Origin: DASPWV01 sp046727855 | Lineage (GTDB): Bacteria > Acidobacteriota > Vicinamibacteria > Vicinamibacterales > UBA2999 | DNA length: 47,394 nt | NCBI GenBank assembly: GCA_046727855.1 | Contig: JBKPDL010000074.1 | Location: 1 to 47,394 of the forward strand | Direction of reading: 5' to 3' | Position numbers and translations under genes: made by a program | Notes under the pieces: generated by a model | Seen by the model: only the letters and a program-made list of their open reading frames with translations | Told to the model about the DNA's origin: nothing | Databases searched by the model: none | Shown here: positions 1 through 7,567 of the stretch, in pieces | Layout of the letters: each line of letters starts with the position of its first letter | Numbering within the stretch: the first letter of the stretch is position 1

Positions 1-1920
1 ATTGAGGTTTTCACCACGCGTATCGACACCATCTTCGGCGCAACTTTTGTACTGCTCTCGCCCGAGCATCCTCTGGTGGCGCGGTTTGCCGATCAATCGG
101 ACAATCCGGGCGCCTTCCGCGAGCGCGCGGCGAAGTTCCGCGCGCAGGATCGCGCGGCGCGGGTGAGCGGAGAAGTGGAAAAGGAAGGCTTCTTCACCGG
201 CCAGTACGCCATCAATCCGTTTACCAACGAACCGGTGCCGATCTGGGTCGCCAATTTCGTGCTCGGCGAGTACGGAACCGGCGCGGTAATGGCTGTTCCG
301 GCCCACGATCAGCGCGACTTCGAGTTCGCGTGCAAGTACGGCCTGGAGATTCGTGTCGTTGTGAAACCCGACGGCGGGCGGGAGGCCGATGTCGCGACGA
401 TGACGGACGCTGTCTCGAACGACGGCGTGCTGGTCAACTCTGGCGTCTGGGACGGGCTGCCCTCGGACGAAGCGCGACGCCGTCTCACGGCTGAAGCGAA
501 GCGACGCGGCGTCGGTGAAGGGACTGTTCAGTACCGGCTCAAAGACTGGGGCATTTCACGGCAGCGCTACTGGGGCACGCCAATCCCGATGATCCATTGC
601 CCCACGCACGGCGTCGTGCCGGTGCCCGAAGAGGATTTGCCAGTGACGCTGCCGAAAGTAGCGCAGTTCACCGGCCGCGGCGACTCGCCGCTGGCGCAGG
701 TTCCGGAATTCGTCAACGTGGCATGCCCGATATGCGGTGGTCCGGCTCGGCGCGAGACCGACACGATGGACACGTTTGTCGATTCGTCGTGGTACTTCTA
801 CCGTTTTGCCGATGCCCACAACGTCAAGCTGCCGTTCGACCCGGCGAAAGTGGCGTATTGGTGCCCTGTGGACTTTTACAGCGGTGGCGTCGAGCATGCC
901 ATTCTGCACCTGATCTACTCGCGTTTTTTCGCGCGTGTCTTCCGCGACCTCGGCATGGTCAATCACTCCGAACCGTTCACGCACCTGCTGACGCAAGGCA
1001 TGGTGCTCAAAGACGGCGCGGTCATGTCGAAGTCGAAGGGCAACGTCGTTGATCCCGACACGATGATTCAAAAGGTTGGCGCCGATGCATTGCGGTTGTA
1101 TGTCATGTTTGTGGCGCCGCCGGAAAAAGAAGTGGAATGGACCGACAGCGGCCTCGAGGGAAGCGCACGCTGGCTCGGACGGGTGTGGCGGATTGCGCAG
1201 CACTGGCGGCCGGGTGCGGCTGCTGCTGCTGCTGCCGACCTCCGTCCCTCCCAGCGACCTCCGTCCCCGCTGGCGACCTCCGTCCCCGTTAGCGACCTCC
1301 GTCCCTTCCAGGAACCTCCGTCCCCGTCAGCCGGGACGGAGGTCGCTAGCAGGGACGGAGGTCGCTGGGAGGGACGGAGGTCGCTAGCAGGGACGGAGGT
1401 CGCTAGCAGGGACGAACGCGCGCTGCGGCGAAAGACGCACGACACCATTCGCCGGGTCACCATCGATCTCGACTCCCGCAAGCAGTTCAATACGGCGGTG
1501 TCCGCGATGATGGAGCTGGTGAACGATCTGTATGCGTTCACCGAAAGGCAAGAGGAACAGCCCGCACCGCAGGCGGCCGCCGTCGCCCGCGAGGCAATAG
1601 AGGCGCTGATCGTCATGCTCTCGCCCTTTGCACCGCATACGGCCGAGGAGCTGTGGGAGCAATACGGACACGCTGGCGGACTGCAGCGTGCTGTCTGGCC
1701 ACCCTATGACCCGGAGATTGCCAAGGCGGAGGAGATCGTGATTCCGGTGCAGGTCAACGGCAAAGTTCGCAGCCGTCTCACGGTATCGCCGGCGGCCAGC
1801 GACTCCGAGCTTGAAAGTCTTGCCTTGGCAGATCCGGCCGTAAAGGTGCACACTGCGGGGAAGACGATCAAGAAAGTGGTAATTGCGAAGGGACGTCTAG
1901 TGAGTGTGGTGGTGGCATGA
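1..1920 (+). CDS. leuS: Leucyl-tRNA synthetase, 5'-truncated by window edge
   Basis: Class I aminoacyl-tRNA synthetase that charges tRNA-Leu in the cytoplasm. The reading frame is open from base 1, so the N-terminal part of the catalytic domain lies outside the window. The first visible residues (VFTTRIDTIFGATF) are the threonine-rich motif of the CP1 editing domain. The catalytic signature KMSKS appears as MSKSKGN near visible residue 343, followed by the anticodon-binding helices (ALRRKTHDTI onward) and the C-terminal VQVNGKVRSRL domain typical of LeuRS. Between the helix ending RIAQHWRPG and LRRKTH the protein carries about 60-70 extra residues encoded by a palindromic repeat array, in a place where E. 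coli LeuRS has only a short linker. The stop overlaps the lptE start as ATGA, suggesting translational coupling. Identity is certain; whether the repeat-bearing enzyme works cannot be seen, but the frame is intact. Confidence 0.97.
   Translation: MEVFTTRIDTIFGATFVLLSPEHPLVARFADQSDNPGAFRERAAKFRAQDRAARVSGEVEKEGFFTGQYAINPFTNEPVPIWVANFVLGEYGTGAVMAVPAHDQRDFEFACKYGLEIRVVVKPDGGREADVATMTDAVSNDGVLVNSGVWDGLPSDEARRRLTAEAKRRGVGEGTVQYRLKDWGISRQRYWGTPIPMIHCPTHGVVPVPEEDLPVTLPKVAQFTGRGDSPLAQVPEFVNVACPICGGPARRETDTMDTFVDSSWYFYRFADAHNVKLPFDPAKVAYWCPVDFYSGGVEHAILHLIYSRFFARVFRDLGMVNHSEPFTHLLTQGMVLKDGAVMSKSKGNVVDPDTMIQKVGADALRLYVMFVAPPEKEVEWTDSGLEGSARWLGRVWRIAQHWRPGAAAAAAADLRPSQRPPSPLATSVPVSDLRPFQEPPSPSAGTEVASRDGGRWEGRRSLAGTEVASRDERALRRKTHDTIRRVTIDLDSRKQFNTAVSAMMELVNDLYAFTERQEEQPAPQAAAVAREAIEALIVMLSPFAPHTAEELWEQYGHAGGLQRAVWPPYDPEIAKAEEIVIPVQVNGKVRSRLTVSPAASDSELESLALADPAVKVHTAGKTIKKVVIAKGRLVSVVVA
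1219..1414. repeat. 19-bp palindromic repeat array inserted in frame in leuS
   Basis: Five direct units of the type CGACCTCCGTCCC plus a 6-nt variable tail begin at 1236, 1255, 1274, 1293 and 1312. After a short centre, five units of the reverse complement (GGGACGGAGGTCG) begin at 1333, 1352, 1371, 1390 and 1409; the last is partial. The period is exactly 19 bp in both halves, and the two halves could form one long imperfect hairpin. A GCT trinucleotide run (poly-Ala) from 1219 precedes it. Because 19 is not a multiple of three, successive units are read in three phases (DLRP, PPSP, TSVP and so on), yet no stop occurs and the leuS frame is kept. Confidence 0.93.
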
Positions 1921-2468
1921 TGAGTCGACGCGAACTCCTGACGCTGCTCGCGGCGGGCGCGAGCTCGGCATGCGGCTACTCGCTCGCCGGCCGCGGCTCG
2001 TTTCTTCCGAGTTATATCCGCGTAATCGCCATTCCGCTCTTCCTGAACCGCACGCCATACGCGACGATCGAGCAGTTGTTCACGGAGAAAGTCCGGATCG
2101 AATTCCAAAGCCGCGGACGCTACACGGTCAAGCCGACCGAAGAAGGCGCCGACGGCATCGTCCGGGGCGAGATCACCGGCATCTCCGCCACGCCGGTGGG
2201 CTTTACTAACGCACAGCTCGCATCGCGCTATCGTTTCACGGTGAACATCGCCGTCAAGTTTGACGATGTTCGACAGAAGAAGACGCTGTGGGAGAACCCG
2301 GCCCAGTCGTTTTCGGATGAGTACGATCTCGCCAATCCGAGCAATCTCGCCAATGCCGGTCCGACCGGTCTCGGCGCCGCGCTGCTCAACCAGGAGCGCG
2401 TCGCGGTGGATCGCCTCTCCAGCGACTTCGCCCGCAGTGTCGTGCAGGCCATTCTGGAGGCCTTCTGA
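1917..2468 (+). CDS. lptE: LPS-assembly lipoprotein LptE
   Basis: Predicted outer-membrane lipoprotein that plugs the LptD barrel and helps insert lipopolysaccharide into the outer leaflet. The 183-residue product begins MMSRRELLTLLAAG and has a lipobox-like ASSAC, with Cys19 followed by GYSLAGRG, close to the CGYxLRG start common in LptE. The conserved run of the family follows (SYIRVIAIPLFLNRTPY, then the VRIEFQSRGRYTV region). The start ATG overlaps the leuS stop (ATGA), and the 3' end overlaps the proposed holA start, so leuS-lptE-holA look co-translated; the leuS-lptE-holA order is also common in proteobacteria. It implies a Gram-negative, LPS-bearing envelope. Length is normal for the family. 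Confidence 0.88.
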   Translation: MMSRRELLTLLAAGASSACGYSLAGRGSFLPSYIRVIAIPLFLNRTPYATIEQLFTEKVRIEFQSRGRYTVKPTEEGADGIVRGEITGISATPVGFTNAQLASRYRFTVNIAVKFDDVRQKKTLWENPAQSFSDEYDLANPSNLANAGPTGLGAALLNQERVAVDRLSSDFARSVVQAILEAF

Positions 2469-3454
2469 AACCGGCTGACGTCCTCAAACAAATCAAAGCC
2501 GGCGACACCGCGCCGCTCTATCTGCTCGAAGGCGACGATCTGCAGTCGCGTCACGATGTCGCGCTTGAATTCACCGCGCTCGTGGACGAAGAGCTGCAAG
2601 CCTTCAACGTAGACAGCCTGCACGCCAATGAGGCCAGCAGCGTATCGGCTCGCGATCAGATGATCGGCGAAATCCTCTCGGCGGCGCACACGCTCCCGAT
2701 GATGACGCCGCGCCGGGTGGTGCTGGTTCACGAAGCCGAACGGCTGTTGTCGCCGCGAAAGGGTAAAGACGACCCGGACGAAGCCCCAGCAGCGCCCGCG
2801 GAGGACAAGACTCGGCGCAGAGCGCTCACGCCGGTCGACGAGCTCGAACAGTACTTCCAGGCGCCTGAGGCGATGACCACGCTCGTGTTCGTTGCCGGCG
2901 ATCTTGATCAGAATCGGCGTCTGGTCAAGTTGCTGCGCAAGTATGCGGTCGTGGTGGAGTGCGGCTCACTCGAGACGCCCGCCGACGCAAGCAAATGGAT
3001 TCAGAAGCGCCTCGAAAAGGATGGGCTGGCGATCGAACCGAAAGCGATGACGCTGTTGCTGCAAGCAACCGGGTTGAGCCTCGGGCGAATTCGCGCAGAG
3101 GTAGACAAGCTCGTACTCTACGCAGCGGATGAAAAAACCGTGACCGCGCGTCACGTCCAGGACCTGATCGTGCCGCAATCGGAGCCGGGGGAAGGCTTTG
3201 CGCTCGGCCGCGCCATCTGGAACAACAACGCCGCGCAGGCGCTGCGCGAGATCGCGGCGGAGTTCGAGACCGGCAAGCCGGCGTTCATGATCCTCGGATT
3301 GATTCGTGCTGCCGCCATTCGCCTGCGGCCCGACGAACGCGCCAAGCGCGGACTCGACGCCGTGTTCGATGCCGATCTCGCGATCAAATCCTCGATGGGC
3401 GAGCCGCGCTACGTGCTCGAGCGGCTCGTCATCGAGTTGTGCGCGCGCCGGTAG
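2465..3454 (+). CDS. holA: DNA polymerase III delta subunit
   Basis: Clamp-loader delta subunit, which opens the beta sliding clamp. About 329 aa. The N-terminus KPADVLKQIKAGDTAPLYLL, followed by EGDD, matches the start of the delta AAA-like domain, which is why the gene must begin before the first ordinary start codon (GTG at 2582, 39 codons downstream). Between the in-frame stop at about 2318 and 2582 there is no ATG, GTG or TTG. The only plausible initiator is CTG at 2465, in a CTGA overlap with the lptE stop and just after a GGAGG at 2456-2460. Later landmarks are LVFVAGDLDQNRRLVKLLRK and the C-terminal domain with ALREIAAEFETGKPAF. Function is confident; the CTG start is inferred. Confidence 0.9.
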   Translation: MKPADVLKQIKAGDTAPLYLLEGDDLQSRHDVALEFTALVDEELQAFNVDSLHANEASSVSARDQMIGEILSAAHTLPMMTPRRVVLVHEAERLLSPRKGKDDPDEAPAAPAEDKTRRRALTPVDELEQYFQAPEAMTTLVFVAGDLDQNRRLVKLLRKYAVVVECGSLETPADASKWIQKRLEKDGLAIEPKAMTLLLQATGLSLGRIRAEVDKLVLYAADEKTVTARHVQDLIVPQSEPGEGFALGRAIWNNNAAQALREIAAEFETGKPAFMILGLIRAAAIRLRPDERAKRGLDAVFDADLAIKSSMGEPRYVLERLVIELCARR

Positions 3455-3489
3455 CGCCCGAACGATCCATGATCGTCGAGCGCGACAAA

Positions 3490-6099
3490 CTACTCGCTAC
3501 GGAGAGCGACGACTGGGTCAGCGACTGCCGCGCGTCGCGCCGGGAGATAGCAGGCGAGTAAGGCGGCTGTGATCATCACAAAGGCCGCGCCTGTGAGAGC
3601 GAGCCAATCGATTGGATTCACGCGGAAGAGGAAACCGCGCAGCAACTGACCGGCGCCAAGCGCGCCGGCGAGACCCGCGGCAATTCCGATGCCGGCAATC
3701 GTCAGTCCGCGCGCGAGGACCCAACGGACGATGTCCCACCAACCGGCGCCGAGAGCGACCCGCACGCCCATTTCACGAACCCGCGCCGTGGTCACGGCAC
3801 TCATGACGCCGTAGACGCCGCCGGCCGCAAGCAGGAGCGCGACGGCGGCAAAGGTGAACAGCACTGCAAGCGTAAAACGGCGCGGTGACACCGTTCTCAT
3901 CACGAGTTCGTCGACGGTCGCGACCCGGTAAATCGGCTGCGCGGGGTTGACGTCCCAAATCGCTGCTTTCGCCGCCTCCAACAGCGTGCTCGGGTCGCCA
4001 GAGGTGCGCACCACGAACGTCATTGAACCGAACGGGACCTGCGCCAGCGGGATGAACACTTCCGGTCGCGCCGGAATCTCGAGGCTGTCATGGCGCAACG
4101 CGGCGGCAACACCGACGATTTCAACCTCGCCCGAGCGGCCCTGGAACGTTGCGCGCAGGCGATCACCGATCGGATCGTCATCAGGCGGCCAGTGCCGACG
4201 CGCCAGTTCCTCGCTGATGACAGCCACTCGTTTACTGTCACGTCGGTCGTGGTCGTCGAGATGGCGTCCGCGCAGCAAGGCAATGTGCATCACATCGAAA
4301 TAGCCCGGCGTGGCAACGGTAATGTACGCACGCGCGTCTCCCGCGTCGGCCACCACCGGCCTGCCGACGACGGCAAAGTGGCTTTGGATGTTGATGTTCG
4401 ACTCGATGAACGGCATCGCCGAGACCGCGCCGACACTTTCGACTGCGGGCAGCTGTCGCAGCCGCTCAAACGCGTTGTCGAAGAACGACCAGAGTTGCGG
4501 AGGAGTCGGGTTGTGATCGTTCGCAAACACCTGCAGCGCCATTACATGGTCGCGCCTGAACCCTGGATCGACGCGAAGAAGCTCGACGAAGCTACGAATC
4601 AGCAGTCCGGCGCCCGCCGCGAGAACTAGCGCCAGCGCGATTTCGGCGACGACCAACCCCGCACGAAGACGATGTTGCGAGCGAGTGGGTGTGCTCGTGA
4701 GTCGTCCGGCAGCGACTAGATTGGTACGCGTCGCCCGCCAGGCCGGAAGTGCGCCGGAGACGACCGCTACCGCCATCGACAACACCACGGCAAACGCTGT
4801 GGCGCGCACGTCGAGGCGAAGCGTTTCTATCCATGGGACCGTCGCCGGTCCCAGCTTGGCGAGCGCGGCCAGAACGCTCTGCGCAATCAGGGCACCGATC
4901 AACCCGCCTGCAAGGGCGATGAGCAACGTTTCGGCCAGCAGCTGGCGGCCGATCCTGAGCCGGCCTCCGCCGAGCGCAATCCGGATGGCAATCTCCCGTT
5001 CTCGCGCCGCGCCTCTCGCAAGAAGCAGATTTGCCACGTTGACGCACGCGATGAGCAGAACGAGAACCACTGCGCCCGCGACGAGCGTGACGGCGACGCG
5101 AACGTCCCCGATCAGGTGCTCGCGAATCGGCACGACTTGTCCGCCCGTGTGCTGGTTCGTGCGCGGATATTGCGCGGCGAGCTGCTGACTGACCGCTTGC
5201 AAGTCGGCTTGCGCAGCCTCCAGCGTGACGCCTTGCTTCAGTCGTCCGACCACCGCCCAGTACCCGGTGGCGCGAATCCGCGGCTCGTGCTCGCGAATGA
5301 CCTTGGGTGTCCAAACCCTGCGGGTATTGCCAAGCAATCGCGGCTCGAATGAAGCGGGAAGAATGCCGACGACTTGAAAAGGGCCGTCCTCGAATGCCAG
5401 TGACGTGCCCACGATCTGCGGATCACCGCCAAACCGCTGGCGCCAGAACCGTTCGCCGAGCAGAATCACGTTATCGCGTCCACGCTGATATTCATCGTCG
5501 CTGAATAGACGCCCGTAGAGCGGCTGCACCCCAAAGGCCTCGAAGAATCCGGATGTCACCTGTGTTCCCGCGAACACTTCGGGCCGCGAGCCGCCGATGA
5601 AATCCAGACTCCACGGTTCGACACCAGCGAGCGAATCGAACGATCGAAGGCGTTCGCGCCAGTCCAGGAAATTCGCCGGTGCCACCTCCAGGCGTTCCGC
5701 ACTGTCACGCCTCGTTTCCCACAGGGTAACAACGCGATCCGCCTCCGGATACGGAAGGGCGCGCAGCAACACCTGGTCCATCACGGCAAACATCGCGGTC
5801 GTTGCGGCAAGGCCGAGTGCCAGGATGGCGATGGGCGTGACGGCAAATCCTGCGTGGCCGGTCAACTGCCGCCAGCCATAGCGGAGGTCGTCAATCCATG
5901 ACAGATCAACGATGCTCCGCTGGCGCAGCCAGAGCGCGTCGATGAAGGCGCCGAGAGCGCGCCGCACCGCATGCCGCTCACGCCGAGGACGATCCTGGAG
6001 CGATGCGAGTTCGGCTTCCCATTCGCGGGTCCAATCGCTGCGGATCGCGCCTGGCGCGAGGAGCGCAGCCAGACGGACGAGGCGATGAGCGACATCCAT
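3490..6099 (-). CDS. ADOP-family duplicated MacB/FtsX-type ABC permease
   Basis: An 869-residue integral membrane protein of the acidobacterial duplicated orphan permease type: two MacB-like periplasmic core domains and two FtsX permease domains in one chain, without an ABC ATPase nearby. Residues 1-80 form the cytoplasmic N-terminal region typical of ADOP (DWTREWEAELASL, then DLRYGWRQL). Membrane segments are visible near 86-108, 335-363, 385-410, 435-455, 480-505, 750-775, 795-825 and 830-855. The chain ends YLPARRAAVADPVVALRSE, the usual ADOP/FtsX C-terminus. It starts 3 bp after the PadR gene, so the two form an operon. The substrate is unknown; relatives are thought to move lipids, peptides or drugs. 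A decayed second copy lies at 19.7-20.8 kb. Confidence 0.93.
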   Translation of the reverse strand: MDVAHRLVRLAALLAPGAIRSDWTREWEAELASLQDRPRRERHAVRRALGAFIDALWLRQRSIVDLSWIDDLRYGWRQLTGHAGFAVTPIAILALGLAATTAMFAVMDQVLLRALPYPEADRVVTLWETRRDSAERLEVAPANFLDWRERLRSFDSLAGVEPWSLDFIGGSRPEVFAGTQVTSGFFEAFGVQPLYGRLFSDDEYQRGRDNVILLGERFWRQRFGGDPQIVGTSLAFEDGPFQVVGILPASFEPRLLGNTRRVWTPKVIREHEPRIRATGYWAVVGRLKQGVTLEAAQADLQAVSQQLAAQYPRTNQHTGGQVVPIREHLIGDVRVAVTLVAGAVVLVLLIACVNVANLLLARGAAREREIAIRIALGGGRLRIGRQLLAETLLIALAGGLIGALIAQSVLAALAKLGPATVPWIETLRLDVRATAFAVVLSMAVAVVSGALPAWRATRTNLVAAGRLTSTPTRSQHRLRAGLVVAEIALALVLAAGAGLLIRSFVELLRVDPGFRRDHVMALQVFANDHNPTPPQLWSFFDNAFERLRQLPAVESVGAVSAMPFIESNINIQSHFAVVGRPVVADAGDARAYITVATPGYFDVMHIALLRGRHLDDHDRRDSKRVAVISEELARRHWPPDDDPIGDRLRATFQGRSGEVEIVGVAAALRHDSLEIPARPEVFIPLAQVPFGSMTFVVRTSGDPSTLLEAAKAAIWDVNPAQPIYRVATVDELVMRTVSPRRFTLAVLFTFAAVALLLAAGGVYGVMSAVTTARVREMGVRVALGAGWWDIVRWVLARGLTIAGIGIAAGLAGALGAGQLLRGFLFRVNPIDWLALTGAAFVMITAALLACYLPARRAAVADPVVALRSE

Positions 6100-6102
6100 G
6101 AT

Positions 6103-6411
6103 TCAGCGACCCACTCTGATCGGCCGCCTGTGCGCAACATCCGCGAGCGTGCGATAGCGTGAGGCCGCCTCGCGGCAGATTGCGGCGCCGGCGGGTGAGA
6201 GCTCATAGTAGCGGCGTGGCGGACGTTGCTCGCGGCGCGCGACCTCCTCGCGCTCCCATTTCGATTTGACAACGCCCTCCGCCTCCAGCCGCCGGAGAAT
6301 CGGATACACGGTGCCGCTCGGAAGCGCCGTTGCGTCCATGATGTCGAATCCGTGATGGTGGCCGTGCAGGAGTGCCTGCAGCACGAGCGCCGTCGGGTAG
6401 GTAAGCCGCAC
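6103..6411 (-). CDS. PadR-family transcriptional regulator
   Basis: A 102-residue winged-helix repressor of the PadR type. The start MRLTYPTALVLQALLHGHHH, then the recognition-helix region SGTVYPILRRLEAEGVV and the wing with RRYYELSPAG, are diagnostic. The GTG start is chosen because GGAGG lies six bases upstream. It is the first gene of a two-gene operon with the ADOP permease and probably autoregulates it: a perfect ATGT-N8-ACAT site lies 25 bp upstream of its start. Acidobacterial PadR genes are regularly coupled to ADOP permeases. The inducing ligand is unknown. Confidence 0.93.
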   Translation of the reverse strand: MRLTYPTALVLQALLHGHHHGFDIMDATALPSGTVYPILRRLEAEGVVKSKWEREEVARREQRPPRRYYELSPAGAAICREAASRYRTLADVAHRRPIRVGR

Positions 6412-6435
6412 AGCAACCTCCGTTGTGGCCTACCT

Positions 6436-6451
6436 ATGTAGACCTAGACAT
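6436..6451. promoter_or_regulatory. Putative PadR operator ATGT-N8-ACAT
   Basis: The sequence ATGT-AGACCTAG-ACAT is an exact match to the ATGT-N8-ACAT consensus of PadR proteins. It is centred about 32 bp upstream of the GTG start of the padR-like gene, where binding would block transcription of padR and the ADOP permease. The rpsT 3' end lies on the other side, so it should not control rpsT. Confidence 0.7.
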
Positions 6452-6484
6452 ACGGGCTGTCAAGTGCTGATCCGGGCAGGGATC

Positions 6485-6763
6485 TTATTTGGTCACCGTG
6501 GGACCGGTCTTCAGGCGAGCCGTGAGGCGCGACTTGTAGCGGGCAGCAGTGTTGCGGTGAATCATGCCCTTGGCCGCCATCTTATCGACCAGCGACTGAG
6601 TGGCGGTGAGCCCCTGTTTCGCGCCGTCGATGTCGTTGGAATCGAGCGACTTGCGCATTGCCTTCAATCCCGTGCGGAGCTTTGAGCGCAGCTCGCGATT
6701 GTGCTCGCGCCGTTTGATGTTCTGCCGATGCGCCTTCAGCGCCGACTTGTTCCTCTTGGCCAC
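6485..6763 (-). CDS. rpsT: 30S ribosomal protein S20
   Basis: Small-subunit ribosomal protein that binds 16S rRNA early in assembly. The 92-residue basic protein begins MAKRNKSALKAHRQNIKRRE and contains the conserved KGMIHRNTAARYKSRL segment; length is typical of S20. The start codon is GTG, preceded by AGGGG as ribosome-binding site. It is followed by the PadR/ADOP operon on the same strand, but about 75 bp of sequence with its own operator separates them, so S20 is probably expressed independently. Confidence 0.97.
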   Translation of the reverse strand: MAKRNKSALKAHRQNIKRREHNRELRSKLRTGLKAMRKSLDSNDIDGAKQGLTATQSLVDKMAAKGMIHRNTAARYKSRLTARLKTGPTVTK

Positions 6764-6802
6764 CTGTACAAACCCCTAGATCGGATTGATTACAAACAAC
6801 CC

Positions 6803-6808
6803 ATCATA
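6803..6808 (-). promoter_or_regulatory. Candidate -10 box (TATGAT) for rpsT
   Basis: Reading on the minus strand, TATGAT stands about 40 nt upstream of the rpsT GTG, leaving room for a short leader with the AGGGG ribosome-binding site. It lies in the gap just after the lytic transglycosylase stop. No convincing -35 element was found at 16-18 bp, so this is tentative. Confidence 0.3.
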
Positions 6809-7507
6809 TCACCGCTTGCCGACGGTCTCGTATGGGAGGTCTCGAGGCGGAACGTTCGAATAGCGGGCCTTGGGCACGCCGTCTACCAGCTCGATCCACT
6901 TGTAAATCACCGTCACGCGCGCGGCGGCCGCATCCTTCGTCGCGCCGGTGATCTTCTTCACGTAATCCCGCGTTTCGCGGTACGGTGGCACACCGTTGTA
7001 GCGCTCGACGCGCTCGGCGCCGGCGTTGTACGCGGCCAGCGCCAGTGTCACATCCTGATTGAAGCGGTTGAGGAGCTGTGCCAGATACGTGACGCCGCCC
7101 CGGATGTTTTCACCGGGATGGAATGGGTCTCGCACGCCGAGCTCGCGCGCGGTCGCCGGCATCAACTGCATGAGTCCCATCGCACCTTTGGGCGAGACCG
7201 CCCAGCGATTGAAGCCTGATTCGGCTTGAATGACCGCCCTGACTAGATCCGCTGAAACCCCGTGCCGATCCGCGTGCTGCCGGATTAAATCGTCATAGGC
7301 GTTGCCAGTGTTCGCCGAGGAGGGCTTGCTGGTGGTTCGAATGAGGGTCGTGCCTGGAACCGCGTAAGTCGTGCCCGGCGCCGCACCCGCCTTGGGCGTG
7401 TCAGACAGGACAAGATTCCCGTTCGCGTCGCGCCAGGAGTAGATCTGCGCCTCAGCCGGCACAGCTGTAGCCGCGCACACCACGAGCGCAAAGGCCAGAA
7501 TTCGCAT
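6809..7507 (-). CDS. Periplasmic lytic transglycosylase (DUF4124 + SLT domain)
   Basis: Predicted murein-cleaving lytic transglycosylase. The 232-residue precursor has a clear signal peptide (residues 1-20, ending PAEA). A short DUF4124-like segment follows (IYSWRDANGNLVLSDTP), then a Slt70-type catalytic domain from about residue 70. The catalytic Glu is in QAESGFNRWAVSPKGAMG, followed by MQLMPATARELGV and LALAAYNAGAERVERY, the standard goose-lysozyme-like motifs. It stands alone between alaS and rpsT on the same strand, 60 bp after alaS. The combination of DUF4124 and SLT is common in secreted transglycosylases. Confidence 0.93.
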   Translation of the reverse strand: MRILAFALVVCAATAVPAEAQIYSWRDANGNLVLSDTPKAGAAPGTTYAVPGTTLIRTTSKPSSANTGNAYDDLIRQHADRHGVSADLVRAVIQAESGFNRWAVSPKGAMGLMQLMPATARELGVRDPFHPGENIRGGVTYLAQLLNRFNQDVTLALAAYNAGAERVERYNGVPPYRETRDYVKKITGATKDAAAARVTVIYKWIELVDGVPKARYSNVPPRDLPYETVGKR

Positions 7508-7567
7508 TTGACGTAGGGGCCGGTCGCAGAAAAGGGGTGGAACCGGCGTAACGATACTATCGGCGGT

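Noticed and set aside
1068..1616. A 182-codon frame on the minus strand of leuS
   Set aside because: It is held open by the symmetrical repeat array and by GC-rich codon bias; there is no family resemblance and leuS is certain.
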